Source: Volvariella volvacea V23
Taxonomy: Eukaryota > Basidiomycota > Agaricomycetes > Agaricales > Pluteaceae
Reading direction: 5' to 3'
Assembly (NCBI GenBank): GCA_000349905.1
Contig: KB722747.1
Coordinates: 475,167-539,166 of the forward strand
DNA length: 64,000 nucleotides
In this document: piece after piece, positions 11,841 to 23,392 of the stretch
How positions within the stretch are numbered: the first letter of the stretch is position 1
How the letters are laid out: every line of letters begins with the position of its first letter
The notes under the pieces: generated by a model
Database searches by the model: none
Seen by the model: the letters and a program-made list of their open reading frames with translations, nothing else
Told to the model about the DNA's origin: nothing
Translations under genes and position numbers: made by a program

Positions 11841-13934
11841 AACTGTTCCCCGCGATTGCGCGGGGTTCTGGAGGTGCAGCTTCTGGCCGAGGTCGTCGTT
11901 CCGGACAGTGTTGGTCGCCGTCGTCGTCTGTGACAAACTTTTAGACCAGTGCCCTGAATGGGCAGCACCAGCCCTTCCTCCCGGTTTCTGCCGGTACCGT
12001 GCCGGCCCGTCTTTATAATGCCGATCTAAACTCCGTCCGATTCGGGGCTTCTCTTCTCCCTACAGTCTTTACAAATTTTAGTGGCGAGTCTTGTGCAAAA
12101 GCTGCCCTTCGAAGCTTAGAGGTTGAAGTTGAAGCTCACTCTTTGTATGTGTCCAAAAAGCACAGCGTGAACCGCATATCCAATATTTAGTCTTCATACT
12201 CACGCCTAGATTTTGATCAGATTATAGGGCATCGACTTCCACACAAGCATTTCGCCTTGCAACCCCGGTTTCCTACTTTCCACCAGTGTCGTTGAGTGGG
12301 TAGTGATCAAAGGAAATTGGTTCTTGTCCCCATTCCTTTGGCTTGTCAAGTGGGCTTGTTGAGTGTGCGAGATATTTTTACTTCCATCCTCTTCCTTTCT
12401 GCGTGAAATTTGTGCCAAGTAAACCTGCCCGTAATTTTATGATCCCTCCCATAGCTGATAGCATCATCGATATCGACTAGATTCAGCCTTGGGTCTTCTT
12501 GAGATCGAACCACCTGCTCCGGCGGATCATATATAACCATGTATGACGCTCCTCTAAATAGCCGAAGTGCAGGCATGTTGACCAAGTCGGTGTATGCATG
12601 GCCACCGCGAGAGCGGCAGGAGTACCTCGGTAAGGATGTGTTGTCTTCGATGTTACCGCACTACCCCTAGTACATGGAACAGCTGGGCTGGGCCGCTGCA
12701 GGCTTGGATCCTGAGGCTTGAGAGGTGAGGAGAGCTTTTTTGGATAATTAAATGGAATTAAGTTTAATATAAGGTGACCCACTAGTGGCCCACGTTCGTT
12801 GTGCTAATCGTCCGAATTTCATATTGCTGTAATGGCCGCAACCACTCTGAAGCCTCCGCTCGCTGGACCCTTAATAATGTCATATATTTAAGGAAGATCG
12901 GACAAACCCGCATCCAACTGAATTCCATGGCACCATCCTTCTGGCATCGTGCACTCCGTTGGTGCAGGACTTTATCGTTCTTGCGTTTGTACCAATCCCT
13001 CCAGCGTCACTCAAGTATTGCAGTACGAACTTGCCAGGGTGAAGGACCCTATCACCAAAACCTCGATCGGCTCCGATAACCGATTTGCCGAAGCATATGG
13101 ATGAGCGCAATGGGTCACATGGAGGAAGTGTGGTTATGTCGACATGAAACCTCCGCGCAAGGCGACCGCAAGCACTTCCACAAAAAGTCTCGAAGCAAGC
13201 TTCTTGTCCTCATGACGCCCATTGCTTAGAACGTGTGCCAAGTGCCCATGTTGCTGAGGTGCGTTCAAACCACAACAAGAAAGTTGGAGAAACCCCTATT
13301 GATGCGACGGCAAAAAGTCTCCTTGCTTAGACAGCAGCTTTTGTGCTCATGTAGGACCCCATCCCCCACGTGTCACAATTCCCCCGCGCGTCAGGAAAAT
13401 TGGATGGATGGCTGCTTTATCGATTGAAGAAACACCATCATGCTCGTCGCCGAGCTTCTCGATGTCTCAACGAATGACGTTTTTTTGCACGGCACTTATG
13501 GACTCAAGCCTCTCGACGCATGCTATGAACACTTGAATATTCTTTAGGCTGGGTACGTCCATACGGTTAACTTTGTCATAGTGTGCATTACCGTTCTCCG
13601 AGGAACTCCCATTGCTTCCATCACCCACCGTCTCTGATGGATATGGTAGCACGGCGTGCTTCATCAACCCTCTCAGTCGTGTAAATTATTTCATACTAAG
13701 CTTCCCAACTTGGTCTTGATCATCCAGGGCATCAAACTTCCCGATTTGGGGCGCATCAAATACAGCAGCGTATGGTATTCGTGATGGAACTGCGTGGGTA
13801 CTTGTGACTGCAGACCCCTGAAGCCGAAACGCCAACAGTATAAATGCGCCATGGAATCCATTGCGATTCTTCTCTCCTTTCCGCTTCGCCGTTTGTTGCC
13901 TATATTGTCAATACCGTTGGCGTCGCTCTGCACT
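11841..13934. other. gene-poor region, no gene recognised
   Basis: About 2.1 kb with short open frames only. Minus-strand frames around 12206-12782 (for example 12346-12585) have ordinary protein-like composition but no recognised domain and no convincing start-splice-stop chain; they could be gene remnants. The right end holds the TATA element of the hypothetical gene at 13935. Confidence 0.5.
13839..13846 (+). promoter_or_regulatory. TATA box for the gap-split hypothetical gene
   Basis: TATAAATG lies about 90 bp before the ATG at 13935. An ATG at 13851 is only a few bases after this element and is therefore unlikely to be the translation start, which is why 13935 is preferred. Confidence 0.5.
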
Positions 13935-14496
13935 ATGATCAGCAGTGTTGAGCAAGCTATATCCGACGTCATTAACCATGGCGCTTCCATAAATGTTTAC
14001 ACCGTTCTTAATGCCTACCTTCGTGTTTCCGGCTACTCCACCATCTGCGAGGATGCCATCGTCGCTTTCGAGCGCGCGTTGGACAAGCAGACCGCATTCC
14101 CAACACGAACCTATGCCGACGCCATAGTAGAAATCCGCAACCAATATTGGACGAGTAAACGCGGACGGTTGTCCACAGTAGAGGAAGAGCAGGGGGGTTA
14201 TCGTATCTGTGAATGCTGCGGCGCCGCGGTCCCACTCAATAAGTACCGGGTATCACGTAGCGTAAGCACACAAGACGATGAGCCTTCTAGCCCGGAACCC
14301 CAGCGGAATAGACGCCGAANNNNNNNNNNNNNNNNNNNNNNNNNNNNNNNNNNNNNNNNNNNNNNNNNNNNNNNNNNNNNNNNNNNNNNNNNNNNNNNNN
14401 NNNNNNNNNNNNNNNNNNNGTAAGTTCCACCTAAACCTATTGGAGTTGACCCATGCTCATTCTGGTTGCAGCAAGAGGAAAGCGTTCCAAACATAG
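13935..14496 (+). CDS. hypothetical protein interrupted by an assembly gap
   Basis: Unrecognised small protein. From the ATG at 13935 (MISSVEQAISDVI) a frame stays open into the 100-N gap at 14320. It includes an alpha-helical-looking first half, a short Cys cluster (ICECCGAAV) and an acidic/basic Ser-rich segment just before the gap. Immediately after the gap the sequence reads GTAAGTTCC, a consensus 5' splice site, followed by TTGCAG at 14466-14471 and a last exon of 25 bases coding KRKAFQT and a stop at 14494-14496. The gene therefore probably crosses the gap, with a missing coding piece of unknown length. Upstream in-frame ATG at 13851 would add a hydrophobic segment but overlaps the TATA element. 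Function unknown; reality of the gene is supported by the splice sites and promoter. Confidence 0.55.
14320..14419. other. assembly gap (100 N)
   Basis: Exactly 100 N, the conventional placeholder for a gap of unknown length. It falls within the exon of the hypothetical gene at 13935-14496. Confidence 0.95.
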
Positions 14497-14726
14497 GCAT
14501 CGCCCCTCTCCACCTGGGTCACTCGACCCATCAACAAGTCCTATCGCCTTGTGATTCACCGCCTTTCCCCCTTCATTTTTGGACCTTACGTTCCTGATTT
14601 GAGGGTCATGTTCTCTCTTGACATCGTGGACATTCTTTGCATACACACTTGATTGTACATTCGCATGGACATTTTGTCGACCTACCTGCTTATTCTGGAT
14701 GATTCATAGAGTAATAATCAAATAGC
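14497..14726. other. short intergenic stretch
   Basis: Between the stop of the gap-split gene and the start of similarity to beta-mannosidase. Nothing recognised. Confidence 0.5.
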
Positions 14727-15640
14727 GCTTTCCAGTTCCTTTCCAAGATGCGCCACCTTTACTTGGCGGCTCACTGGACTCCGGGCCGTTATCGTCTGAA
14801 GGTCATCGGGCTTAACAGCCAATGCGATGCCCTTGCCTTGATCCCATCCCCATCACCACTCTCACTTCATTTGATTAGCTGGCGGAATTCACGGAGAATG
14901 TCTCTCCAGTGATATTGATGCACAACCGTTTTTGATCAAGAACGGTCATACACACAGCATTCCACATGACGAGCCAGTCTTTGTGGTGGGGTCGTACAAT
15001 TCCGCACGGATGACTGCGGAGTAGGGGCTTGAGTAACCTTCTTTCGTACCGTATGACGCTCTGGACCTAATCCGGGATTTTTATTGTCATTAAAGAACCG
15101 AGAATCGGCATTGACTCGTGTTGACTGACTAGTTAGGGTCGAGTATTATTTCTGACCTACTGTCACAAGGCGTAATTTTTGAAACGAGATCTGGGCACGG
15201 GACCGAGTTGGCTGCCCAGTTGCGAACTGTTGCGCCTTTCGACCGAACCGCGCCACCTGTATAAAACAGCCACAGTTAATGTGCTGGGGTACGATATTCG
15301 ACGGAGCCGTACGAGCCGATCATTCGGTCTATTCTTGTCGACCTATAGAGAAGCACGAGCCTAGCCGCAAGACGGGGGTAGAGCGCAAGGGTAGCCTACT
15401 GTTCTATAGATGCCGACATTCAGTAGCATGAATTGTCGAGAATTGCGTATCAAGAAGCCTTGGCGCGAAGCTGTCAACCGCGTCAACCCCACCGGTCGTT
15501 CTTGCGCCAGTATCCTGACTACCGCAGGGTAACACTTGCAAGCTAAGCCCCAGTTGTCCATGAGGCTACCAGCTAGCAATTACTAGTTCCCCACACGGAC
15601 GAACCCCAAGCTAGGTAGGTGGTTTCTTGGTGAAAGCCAC
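14727..15640 (-). pseudogene. decayed copy of the beta-mannosidase 3' region
   Basis: This stretch aligns by eye with the 3' part of the intact beta-mannosidase gene about 2 kb to the right. Matching blocks in the same order and orientation: 14727-14860 with about 16680-16810 (shared TTCCTTTCCAAGAT then GCCACCT), 14880-15080 with about 16850-17040 (shared AGTGAxxTTGATG and GACTxCxGAGTAGG), 15295-15470 with about 17300-17465 (shared CTTGGCGCGAAGCTGTCA) and 15545-15615 with about 17555-17620 (TCCATGAGG ... CACACG ... CCAAGCT). Numerous substitutions and indels leave no usable reading frame. It is a tandem duplicate remnant, not a working gene. The mutations are mixed, not only C-to-T, so RIP alone does not explain them. 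Confidence 0.8.
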
Positions 15641-16666
15641 GAAACCTGTGTAAATTGAGGATTCGGAAAATTGGAATAAGAACGTGGAGTCTTTTAGTCA
15701 ATCCATTGTTTGTCCTCTTATCCAGCAGATATATACAAAGGTCGTTCTTGCATCATATGCATATAGATGAAAGTGTGCGTGGTTCGTAGGGAAATGACGA
15801 CATGACCATAGGGTTACGTCTCAAGCTCTCAGATCGGTTGCACTACATTCGAGCCAGGGGTACCTGCTCAACGGGCCGGCCGCTATTTTGAAAGGTGCAG
15901 GTATTATTCACGTCAAGCGCAGTTCGGGATGCTGCTGGCCACGCTGTCTTTGCGCGCAACATATTTCTTCCATTGCATTAAATCTCAGGACTGCCAGCTC
16001 TTGAGACCAACCGAATCCTCGTATCCCGCTCATACCGCTCACTACGCTCACCTGGGACTCCAGCATCCTGATTATGCGGTCTCCTTTGCTATGTCGAACA
16101 CCCACCCCCTTTTCGAGTACGAATCATTTCCCTGTGAAGGGGTTGACTACTTGGACGGAAAATCCCGGGTGGCGGCGGCGCATTCGACCGAATTCGGTTG
16201 ATATAAGTTCGTGATGATGCTCTATGGTTCAATACACGACGATGCACAGTGAAGGGGGAGGATACATTACTCTTGACACCGTGCATTGGAATAGCCAAAT
16301 GTGTAAGCACTATCGTTTAATTTATTCACAATGGCTTATCCTCGCACCAAGGTGCGAGTCGTGGCTTCCTGATATGTTCCTGGGCCTGTATCTCTCCCAA
16401 AATGTTTACTCCGATATTCTGGCCTCATGATAAATCTTATCTTATAACACTTGGAATAAAGTTGGAGGTACAATACGAGGTAAAAGTGGCACAATAAGGC
16501 AAGCTCTAACGCAGTGCCGTTCATATTAAGACCACCTTGCAACCTCATGTACGCATTCTTGGTACTGCACCTCGAATTCAATAATAGCTATCGTTGCACA
16601 TGCTTTCATGTCATATGAACAACCTCATTGATTTAAAACACCTAGCTTCAACAGATCTCTAAAATA
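15641..16666. other. intergenic, no gene supported
   Basis: About 1 kb between the beta-mannosidase remnant and the intact gene. A plus-strand frame at 15929-16201 (90 residues) has no recognised feature and no supporting splice or promoter signals. Confidence 0.5.
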
Positions 16667-19600
16667 TCAAATAGGACTTGCCCGTTCCTTTCCAAGATAT
16701 GCCACCTCCACTCGGCGGCCTGCCAATCCCCGTGCTGTGACTGTCTGCGGATCACCTGGAATGACATCCAATGCGTTATCGCTCCACTTTACCTCCCCAT
16801 CACCTCCTTCCACGCTGAAGAACAGACACTTGACTGGCCGTTGAACCTCTACAGTCAATACCTCCCCAGTGACCTTGATGTTCGCCCCAGGATCAGGGAA
16901 ACCCAAGTACTTATAGGGCTGTGGCCAATCCACATGACGGGCCAACACTGTCCCTGTGTCGGGGTCACGCAATCTTGCGCTAACGACTACAGAGTAGGAG
17001 TTTGGCCACCCTTCTTCCGTACGCTCTGCTCCGGGGCCGGGAACCTTCCTACCAGCCAACAGTTGAGAAACACCGTTAGCCTGGATCGATTGGGTGACAG
17101 GATCGAGTTTGATGCCCCATTCTGGGTTGTTCAAGTCGAAGAACTCGATTTCGACGATGACGGGACGCCCAACAAGGGTATTGTTCGCTGCCCAAATGTC
17201 AATGGTCGCTTCTTTTGACTGTGTCGCACCAAATTCGTAGTACTACAAAGGGAGTTAGTTATCGGAGGACAGTACTTCACCTCAGTTCGTTCACTCGCCT
17301 GTATGGGCCGATCGTTCGGCCGATTCTTATGAACCTACGAATGAGCACAGCTATAAGCTCAGAGGCAGCAGAACATATGGACGACATACTGTTCTAAAGA
17401 TACCGACACTCAGAGGTGCAAGTTGTCGAGCAATTGTATAGTACGAAGGCTTGGCGCGAAGCTGTCAGATTGAGCAAGAGAGAACCCGCATCAATCACCG
17501 TGCATGTTTTGACATGACCACGAGGAATTCTTTACTTACGAAGTAGTCTACAATGGCCCATGAGGTCACTGGCCAGCAATCATTGACTTGCCACACGAGC
17601 ACACCACCAAGCTGGATTCTAGGTTTTAACTCAGGAAATCGATTTGATTCTGAGAACAACATACGTATTGTTTTGTGGGACCTTTCCATCTTCGTCTCCA
17701 TATTTGATAGGCAAAGCCTAAGGCGTCAGCCTGCATTATCTGAGTTGTGAATACGTGCCTACGAATGGGGTTATGATATGCAAAAACACGCATGGAGTGT
17801 TCAAGGGCTTACGCCTCAAGGTCACTTGTGAGTTTAAAGTTTTCGTTCATCAAGATACCGAATCGCCGTTCAAAACTGCCAGCCCTATTGTGTTGTGCCA
17901 TGAGTCTTGATTGCGCATACCATTCGGACCGAGGGGCACCGCCCATCCAATACTCAATAGTCCTCATCGATGGCATTGCTGGTATTCCAAACTCACTAGA
18001 ACCGCAACCACGAGCAATCCTCAATATGAGTACGATAGAGAATACCCGTTGGGAGAATATGCGTACCTAACAAAACGACCACCCATCTTGTAATAGTCTT
18101 GGTATGGCTGCTCTTTCCCTCCCCATACGTTCCAATCATGTACATCACCGACAGTCGGGTCCGCAGTATCCCAGCCTTCACCGCCATATGGGGATCCTGG
18201 GTGATAAGGTATGGGCGGATCCGTCAGATCACGGACGATTTGAGGGAGAACTTGCTCGTATATCTTTCGCGCAGGAAGTTCCTTAACATCTATGCACCAA
18301 GTTATGTTCAATGAATGGCTCGGCAAGGAATGGGGTTATCTTACCGCCCCACTGAAGCACCTGCTGATAATCTTCATTGTTACCACATAGAATGGCCAGG
18401 CATGGGTGGTGTCTGATACGTTTGACGTTATCAATCGCTTCCAACCTGACATTTTCCACGAATTCCTCATGGGCAGGATACACTCCACATGCAAACGGGA
18501 AATCTTGCCACACCAGGAGCCCGAGTTCTTAGAAAGGGATGAGCCTAAAACTCGGTGATGAGGACCTTGTGATGCTTCTCACCGTCACAGATGTCGTAAA
18601 AGCCGTCTGATTCGTATAGCCCACCACCCCATACGCGTACCATATTTTGATTACCGTCTCTAATTAGAGTCAACCAGGCTCTGTATCGCTCTGGTGTGAT
18701 GGTGGTCAGAAGGTTATCCGCGGGAATCCAATTTGATCCTGCTCCCGGGTATCAGCATTCAGTCCAGCCTCTAATGTGCTTTGTACTGACCTCCCATGAA
18801 GATGCGAACACCATTGACTTCAAACAAGAAGGTCATCCCGGCACCATGCTGATCAGGCTCTTCCAAGGGCTCTTGTACCAACCTGACTGAACGAAATCCA
18901 ATCCGTTTCACGACGGAATCGACTTTGGTGCCATCCTATGCCCTTTTAGTTTGTAAGTCGCCGGTTGTGATAAAACCTGCCTGGTGCAATAACGACACGA
19001 CGACGTCATACAGGGGCTGAGCGCCAAAGCCAACTGGCCACCACAACTGCACCTGATCTGGGGCTAAATCCCAGTCGCAAAGTTTGGCTAATTCGTGGGG
19101 ACTTTGTTCCGACAACTGGAGACGCTGGTGGCGTAAAACATTTCCATCAAGATCCTTGAGCTCCACAAACACCTCGCATAACGTCGGAGACCCAGCAATT
19201 TTTAAGTCGACTTTGAGGGACGACTGCAAACCAGATGTAACAGATGTACGAACATGGACTTCGTCTAGCCGTGAGGTGAACGTCCTGATGGTTATTGGTC
19301 GATAAGGTCCAACAGTCATGATTTCGGGTCCCTTTTCAAATATAGATTAACAGGTTTCATGGGCGCATATACGCATACGGCGCAACATACCCAATCCCAA
19401 CTTGAGCGGTATGTCGTCAGGGTGAGAAGTAAACGAAAGTAAATACACATACCGCCAGTCATATTGGGCTTTTCGGACGTATACGCGGCTTGGATCGCCA
19501 AGGTTGGTCGATCCTGCGCGAACGCGACCATACTTTGCCTCTTCAGCCAGGGCAAGCGCCCTCGCGCTTTTGAAGTGCAAAAATAACACGTTTTCTTTGA

Positions 19601-20109
19601 GCAGAGAGCTGTCTTCGCGTGTCAAATCAATGAGGTGGCGATATGTCCTGAACATGTTCTGAGTGGCCAATATCTTCTTTCCATTCTAGAGTGAAAGTCA
19701 GAGATTCAGTCTCCAGGGATGCACAGTTGACTTACGAGGAAGACGTCGCAGATGGTATCCAACCCCTCAAATTCAAGGAGCGCATGGGAGTGGATAGTAC
19801 TCGTATTGAAACTGAACTCGGTTGCGTACAACCACTCGGCGTCTCCGATCCCTAATCGCAAGCTTGAGTATCCGAGCGTTTACCAGGACCAGGCTCACAT
19901 TGAATCTTATGCTCATTGAATCCGGGATACGGGTGGGGGATCTCTCCGACATGCAACAACTCTGTATGAATTTCTGAAGGAAACGCCTTGGCGTGCCTCC
20001 AACCATTTCCACCAATATTTCGCAACTCCTCTTCCAAGCTGCCCTCCTTCTGCTTCCATTTCCATCCCTTGTCCAGATTCAAGACCGCCACAGCTGAAGT
20101 CGAAGTCAT
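16667..20109 (-). CDS. GH2 beta-mannosidase (intracellular type, MndB-like)
   Basis: Releases terminal beta-linked mannose from manno-oligosaccharides. It starts at 20109 with no signal peptide, as in fungal type B enzymes, so a cytosolic location is inferred. The order is: N-terminal GH2 sugar-binding part (GDAEWLYATEF, GLDTICDVFLNGKK), the family motif WDWGP, the central sandwich domain (DLAPDQVQLWWPVG), the TIM barrel with NWIPAD, MVRVWGGG, the acid/base motif CGNNED (DNA about 18370-18385), SPYGG and the nucleophile motif SEFG (about 17990-18000), then LVWQVNDCWPVTSWAIVDY and C-terminal beta domains. About 840 residues, the expected size. WDWG is coded by a 10-nt microexon at 19391-19400. 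One intron, near 18950-18995, seems to use a GC donor. Divergent from the hydrolase gene at 20624, with a shared promoter; its 3' part has a decayed duplicate at 14727-15640. Confidence 0.92.
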
Positions 20110-20623
20110 AGTGAAAGGATACGAAAGGACCTCCAGGTCACAAGTTGGCGAAGAAGTACCTCTGAACGGGCCGACGGGGGGTCGTCTGACCTACGATCTT
20201 TGTCGCATTTGGTAGCAGGTCCGTGAGTTCGGCATGTTTGCGGATATCAGAGCTCTGAATAGTGGCTAAAATGATCTCATACGACGAGGCCTCTTGCACT
20301 CCAGGATAAGCACGTTGGAACGTTGCTGGAATAACAAACCCATGAATGTGAGCATATACAGAGGTCACCGCAAAGCGCTTGTTGCCCCTAAACGCGTTTA
20401 AGTAGGCACACTGCTGATTACCATCGTGATGGTGAGAGAACAAGGCGTGCCTCGACTGTGGAGCTACATCCGTGTGATAGCTGCTTCCCCACGCCCTGTT
20501 GTTCGCAATGCCCACTCTGCATGCGTCAATGCCAAACAGAGACCAGGACCCTGAGAGCAATACAGCTGTGGAGTCCCAATGAATTGCTAGTGCTCTTCCT
20601 GCGCACAGACCACGATAATCAGA
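20110..20623. promoter_or_regulatory. divergent promoter of beta-mannosidase and hydrolase A
   Basis: 514 bp separate two start codons pointing away from each other (20109 minus, 20624 plus). Both genes must take their core promoters from here, so they may be co-regulated. No clear shared motif was identified. Confidence 0.55.
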
Positions 20624-21817
20624 ATGGCGACGGTGACATGTCCAGACTGCACAACGGGAGGCTTTCTTCCAGGCGAACCAACTAACAGCATCCAATCCAA
20701 CGGGGCGTACTACGCTCCTTCTCCCACTCCCAACAGCAACACATCCGACAATGCGATCATCCTCTTGACAGATGGATTCGGTTTGGCGCTCAAGAACAGC
20801 AAAGTATTGGCGGACAAGCTGGCGGAGAGGCTGGGTTGCGATGTTTGGGTTCCAGATTACTTTGCTGGTGCGTTTCACCATGCCAGCCCCCTCCCGAACA
20901 TGTTCCTGAGCGTCTTTCAACAGGTAGACCAATTGTCCCTCTCGATGCCTTTCATCTCGTTCCCGATCGCGCTGGCGTCAAAATGACAACCTGGGACTGG
21001 ATAAAGTGGATCTTTGCGACTATACCTTATATTCCAACCATGATTGCCAGTAGACCCTCCGTGGTTGATGCTCGCATCCAACAGGTTTGGCATCCCATTC
21101 TTGATGCAGGCCCCTAGATTCAAGTTGCGCGTCATCAGTTTATCAAGGGAATTGTTGCAGAGAGGGGTTATAAGAGATTTGGGGCCATCGGGTAAGAATA
21201 TCTGCTTCGCATTAAAGCATCGGAACGCTCAATACGCCTCCAGATACTGTTATGGGGGAAGCGCAATGATCCGACTTGCTTCTACGGGTCTTGTCCACAG
21301 CGCAGTGATATGCCACCCTGGTCCATTTACGACTACTGAGGTAGAGGCTATCAAGGTAATCCCGCACTCCCCGTCGTGGCTTAATCACGAAAACTCAAAA
21401 CCTTGTCTAGGTTCCTGCGGCGTGGACTTGTGCAGAAGGCAAGTTGTTATGCGATCCTCTTCACTTTCCATCTTCTTACCAAGCCAATTGCAATTAAAAT
21501 ACCGCCACCACCGGACTCGATATAGATGACATGTTCTTCTCCAAAGCTTCGAGACTTGACACGGAGGCAATATTTGCTAAACGCCAGGGTAGGGACGATT
21601 TCGTACCGTACGAGTTTGTTGATTATAAAGGTGAATACTATATTCCACACATTTACCAAGTCGCTTTCAACAAATATACCCACCGTTTTCTCCTTCTGAA
21701 GGAACTGCACATGGCTTTGCCTCGCGACCCAATTTGACACTACCCGAAGTGAAGGAAGCTCACGAGCGAGCATTTGAGCAAGCAGTAGCATGGTTCACGA
21801 AGACGCTGAAGTCATGA
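20624..21817 (+). CDS. dienelactone hydrolase family protein, copy A (intact)
   Basis: Alpha/beta-hydrolase of the dienelactone hydrolase (carboxymethylenebutenolidase) family; members open lactone or ester bonds, the substrate here is unknown. The ATG at 20624 begins an N-terminal CPDCTTG motif. Exons join in frame through introns at about 20872-20932, 21085-21138, 21190-21230, 21357-21410, 21439-21528 and 21632-21704. The nucleophile elbow reads GYCYGGS (Cys at DNA about 21240), the acid is in CAEDDMFF and the histidine in TAHGFASRP, so the Cys-Asp-His triad is complete. About 255 residues, the family's usual size, ending TKTLKS. The fifth intron has a GC donor (GCAAGT at 21439). It heads a tandem series with copies B and C; only this copy has both a standard start and an undamaged frame. 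Confidence 0.85.
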
Positions 21818-22128
21818 ATCGATGAGGGCTTTGTATGTACGATAATCAAATTGGCGATTCAGATTCAGTTCCAGTATTGATCTAAATCGTGGCTGTGGTC
21901 GGTCGTCCGAGTCGGGAGTTTGGCCGTCCCCACGTCCCTTTGTCGATATGTCGGGAATTGACTACGATGCGGTAATTGATGACCTACAGCAACAAAGGTA
22001 ATAATAGCACTCTTCTGCCTACCCTCGTACGCACACCCTCCGGCATGGTTGTTACCTTTGCACTATATAGACTGCATGGCATCACGATATCTTCACCTTG
22101 TCCTAAGCGTCATTAGGAGCTCACCACA
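21818..22128. other. spacer between hydrolase copies A and B
   Basis: Holds the 3' flank of copy A and the promoter of copy B, including CACTATATAG at 22061-22070. No gene is seen. Confidence 0.6.
22063..22069 (+). promoter_or_regulatory. TATA box of hydrolase copy B
   Basis: CTATATA about 65 bp before the position where the start codon is expected. The region between it and the coding sequence is similar to the leader of copy C, so the promoter has been kept although the ATG has not. Confidence 0.5.
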
Positions 22129-23392
22129 ACGTCCTGCCCTGACTGCACGACCGGCACCGTCCTACCCGGCGAGCCAAAAGGGCACATCTCAACCCTTAAT
22201 GCATACTACTCACCCAATCCATTGGCGGAAACCAAGTCATCAACACGAGCAATTATTTTTCTTACAGACATATTTGGTCTTCCTCTCAAGAATAGCAAAT
22301 TGATGGCCGATGATATTGCTGCGAGGATGGGTTGTGATGTTTGGGTTCCAGACATGTTCGACGGTGGGTGCATACTAGAATTTTGGATCGGTGTATTTTT
22401 GTACAGTGTCTTCCCTGCATGAGCATATATCCATCCCATTTACCTGGACGACCAGGCTAACAATATTTCATACCAGGAACACCCATCCTCAAGGAATCCG
22501 AATTGCGAAGCCTTCCTCTACCAGGAATGAAACTAGGCTGGTTCGAATGGGCAATCTTCATCCTCACTTTATTGCTGCGACTACCACGCTTCTACAAAAA
22601 TCGGCCATCTGTCATCATGAGTCGGCTCAATAAGGTATCGTCCTCTCTGCGCCTTTTGGGTTGTCTGACAACAGCAAAAACTTATTACCAACGTTCTTCT
22701 ATTCCTCTAGTTCATAAAAACAATCAAAACGGAGAAGCAATATACACGAATTGGCGCAGTTGGGTAAGTCCAGGTCTATCAATCACACTTGAAGCCTACG
22801 AGGATGGAATGACCCCTCTTTTTCTGAGGCACTGCCTCGGTGGTTCAATCGGCATCCTACTCGGAGCCACCGACCTCATTCAAAGCGTGGTCATAGTTCA
22901 TCCAGGCCGCTTTGCACTTGATGATGTGCGAGCTATCAAGGTAAATTCTCGAATGCATTCACTCACTCCTATATTGAAGCTCATGGTTTATAGGCCCCAT
23001 CGTCTTGGGCGTGCGCGGAGGGTATGCAATGCACCTGTGAGACCATACGAAAGACCTCAACGACGCTTTTCACCTTCGTGACTCCCAGAGGATTTTGTTT
23101 TCAACCATAAGAAGCGTCTCCAATGCGAAGCTATCCTAGCAGAACGAATTGGAAAACCCAATTTCACTGAATATGAGTTCGTCGACTACAAAGGTGTGGT
23201 GCAGGGCTATGTTTCAATTTATTGGTTTCAATCGCCTTGTACGTCGATTGCCTCTGACGTTTGCTGAACTCAGGAACTACCCATGGATTCGCTGCTCGAC
23301 CGGATTTACAATACCCGCACATTAAAGAAGCGCATCAGAAGGCGATTGAGCAAACTGTTAATTGGTTCTTGAGGACACTACCAGCTGAGTAG
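22129..23392 (+). CDS. dienelactone hydrolase family protein, copy B (start codon lost)
   Basis: Paralogue of copies A and C, same fold and exon pattern. Where copy C has CAATGTCGTGC, copy B has CAACGTCCTGC: the expected ATG is ACG at 22129, and a TAG lies in frame a few codons upstream. The body is otherwise open after splicing: CPDCTTG, STRAIIFLTDIFGLP, GCDVWVPDMFDG, GWFEWAIFIL, the elbow GHCLGGS (Cys at about 22826), HPGRFALDD, the acid in CAEEDFVF, TEYEFVDYKG and the histidine in TTHGFAARP, ending LPAE and a stop at 23390-23392. So the triad is present but standard initiation is not. Possibilities are ACG initiation, an unseen upstream exon (an ATG at 22076 could be spliced in at ATTAG), or recent loss of function. 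Confidence 0.75.

Noticed and set aside
20138..20932. 264-residue minus-strand open frame
   Set aside because: Antisense to exon 1 of hydrolase A and to the divergent promoter; the sense-strand gene has clear homologues.
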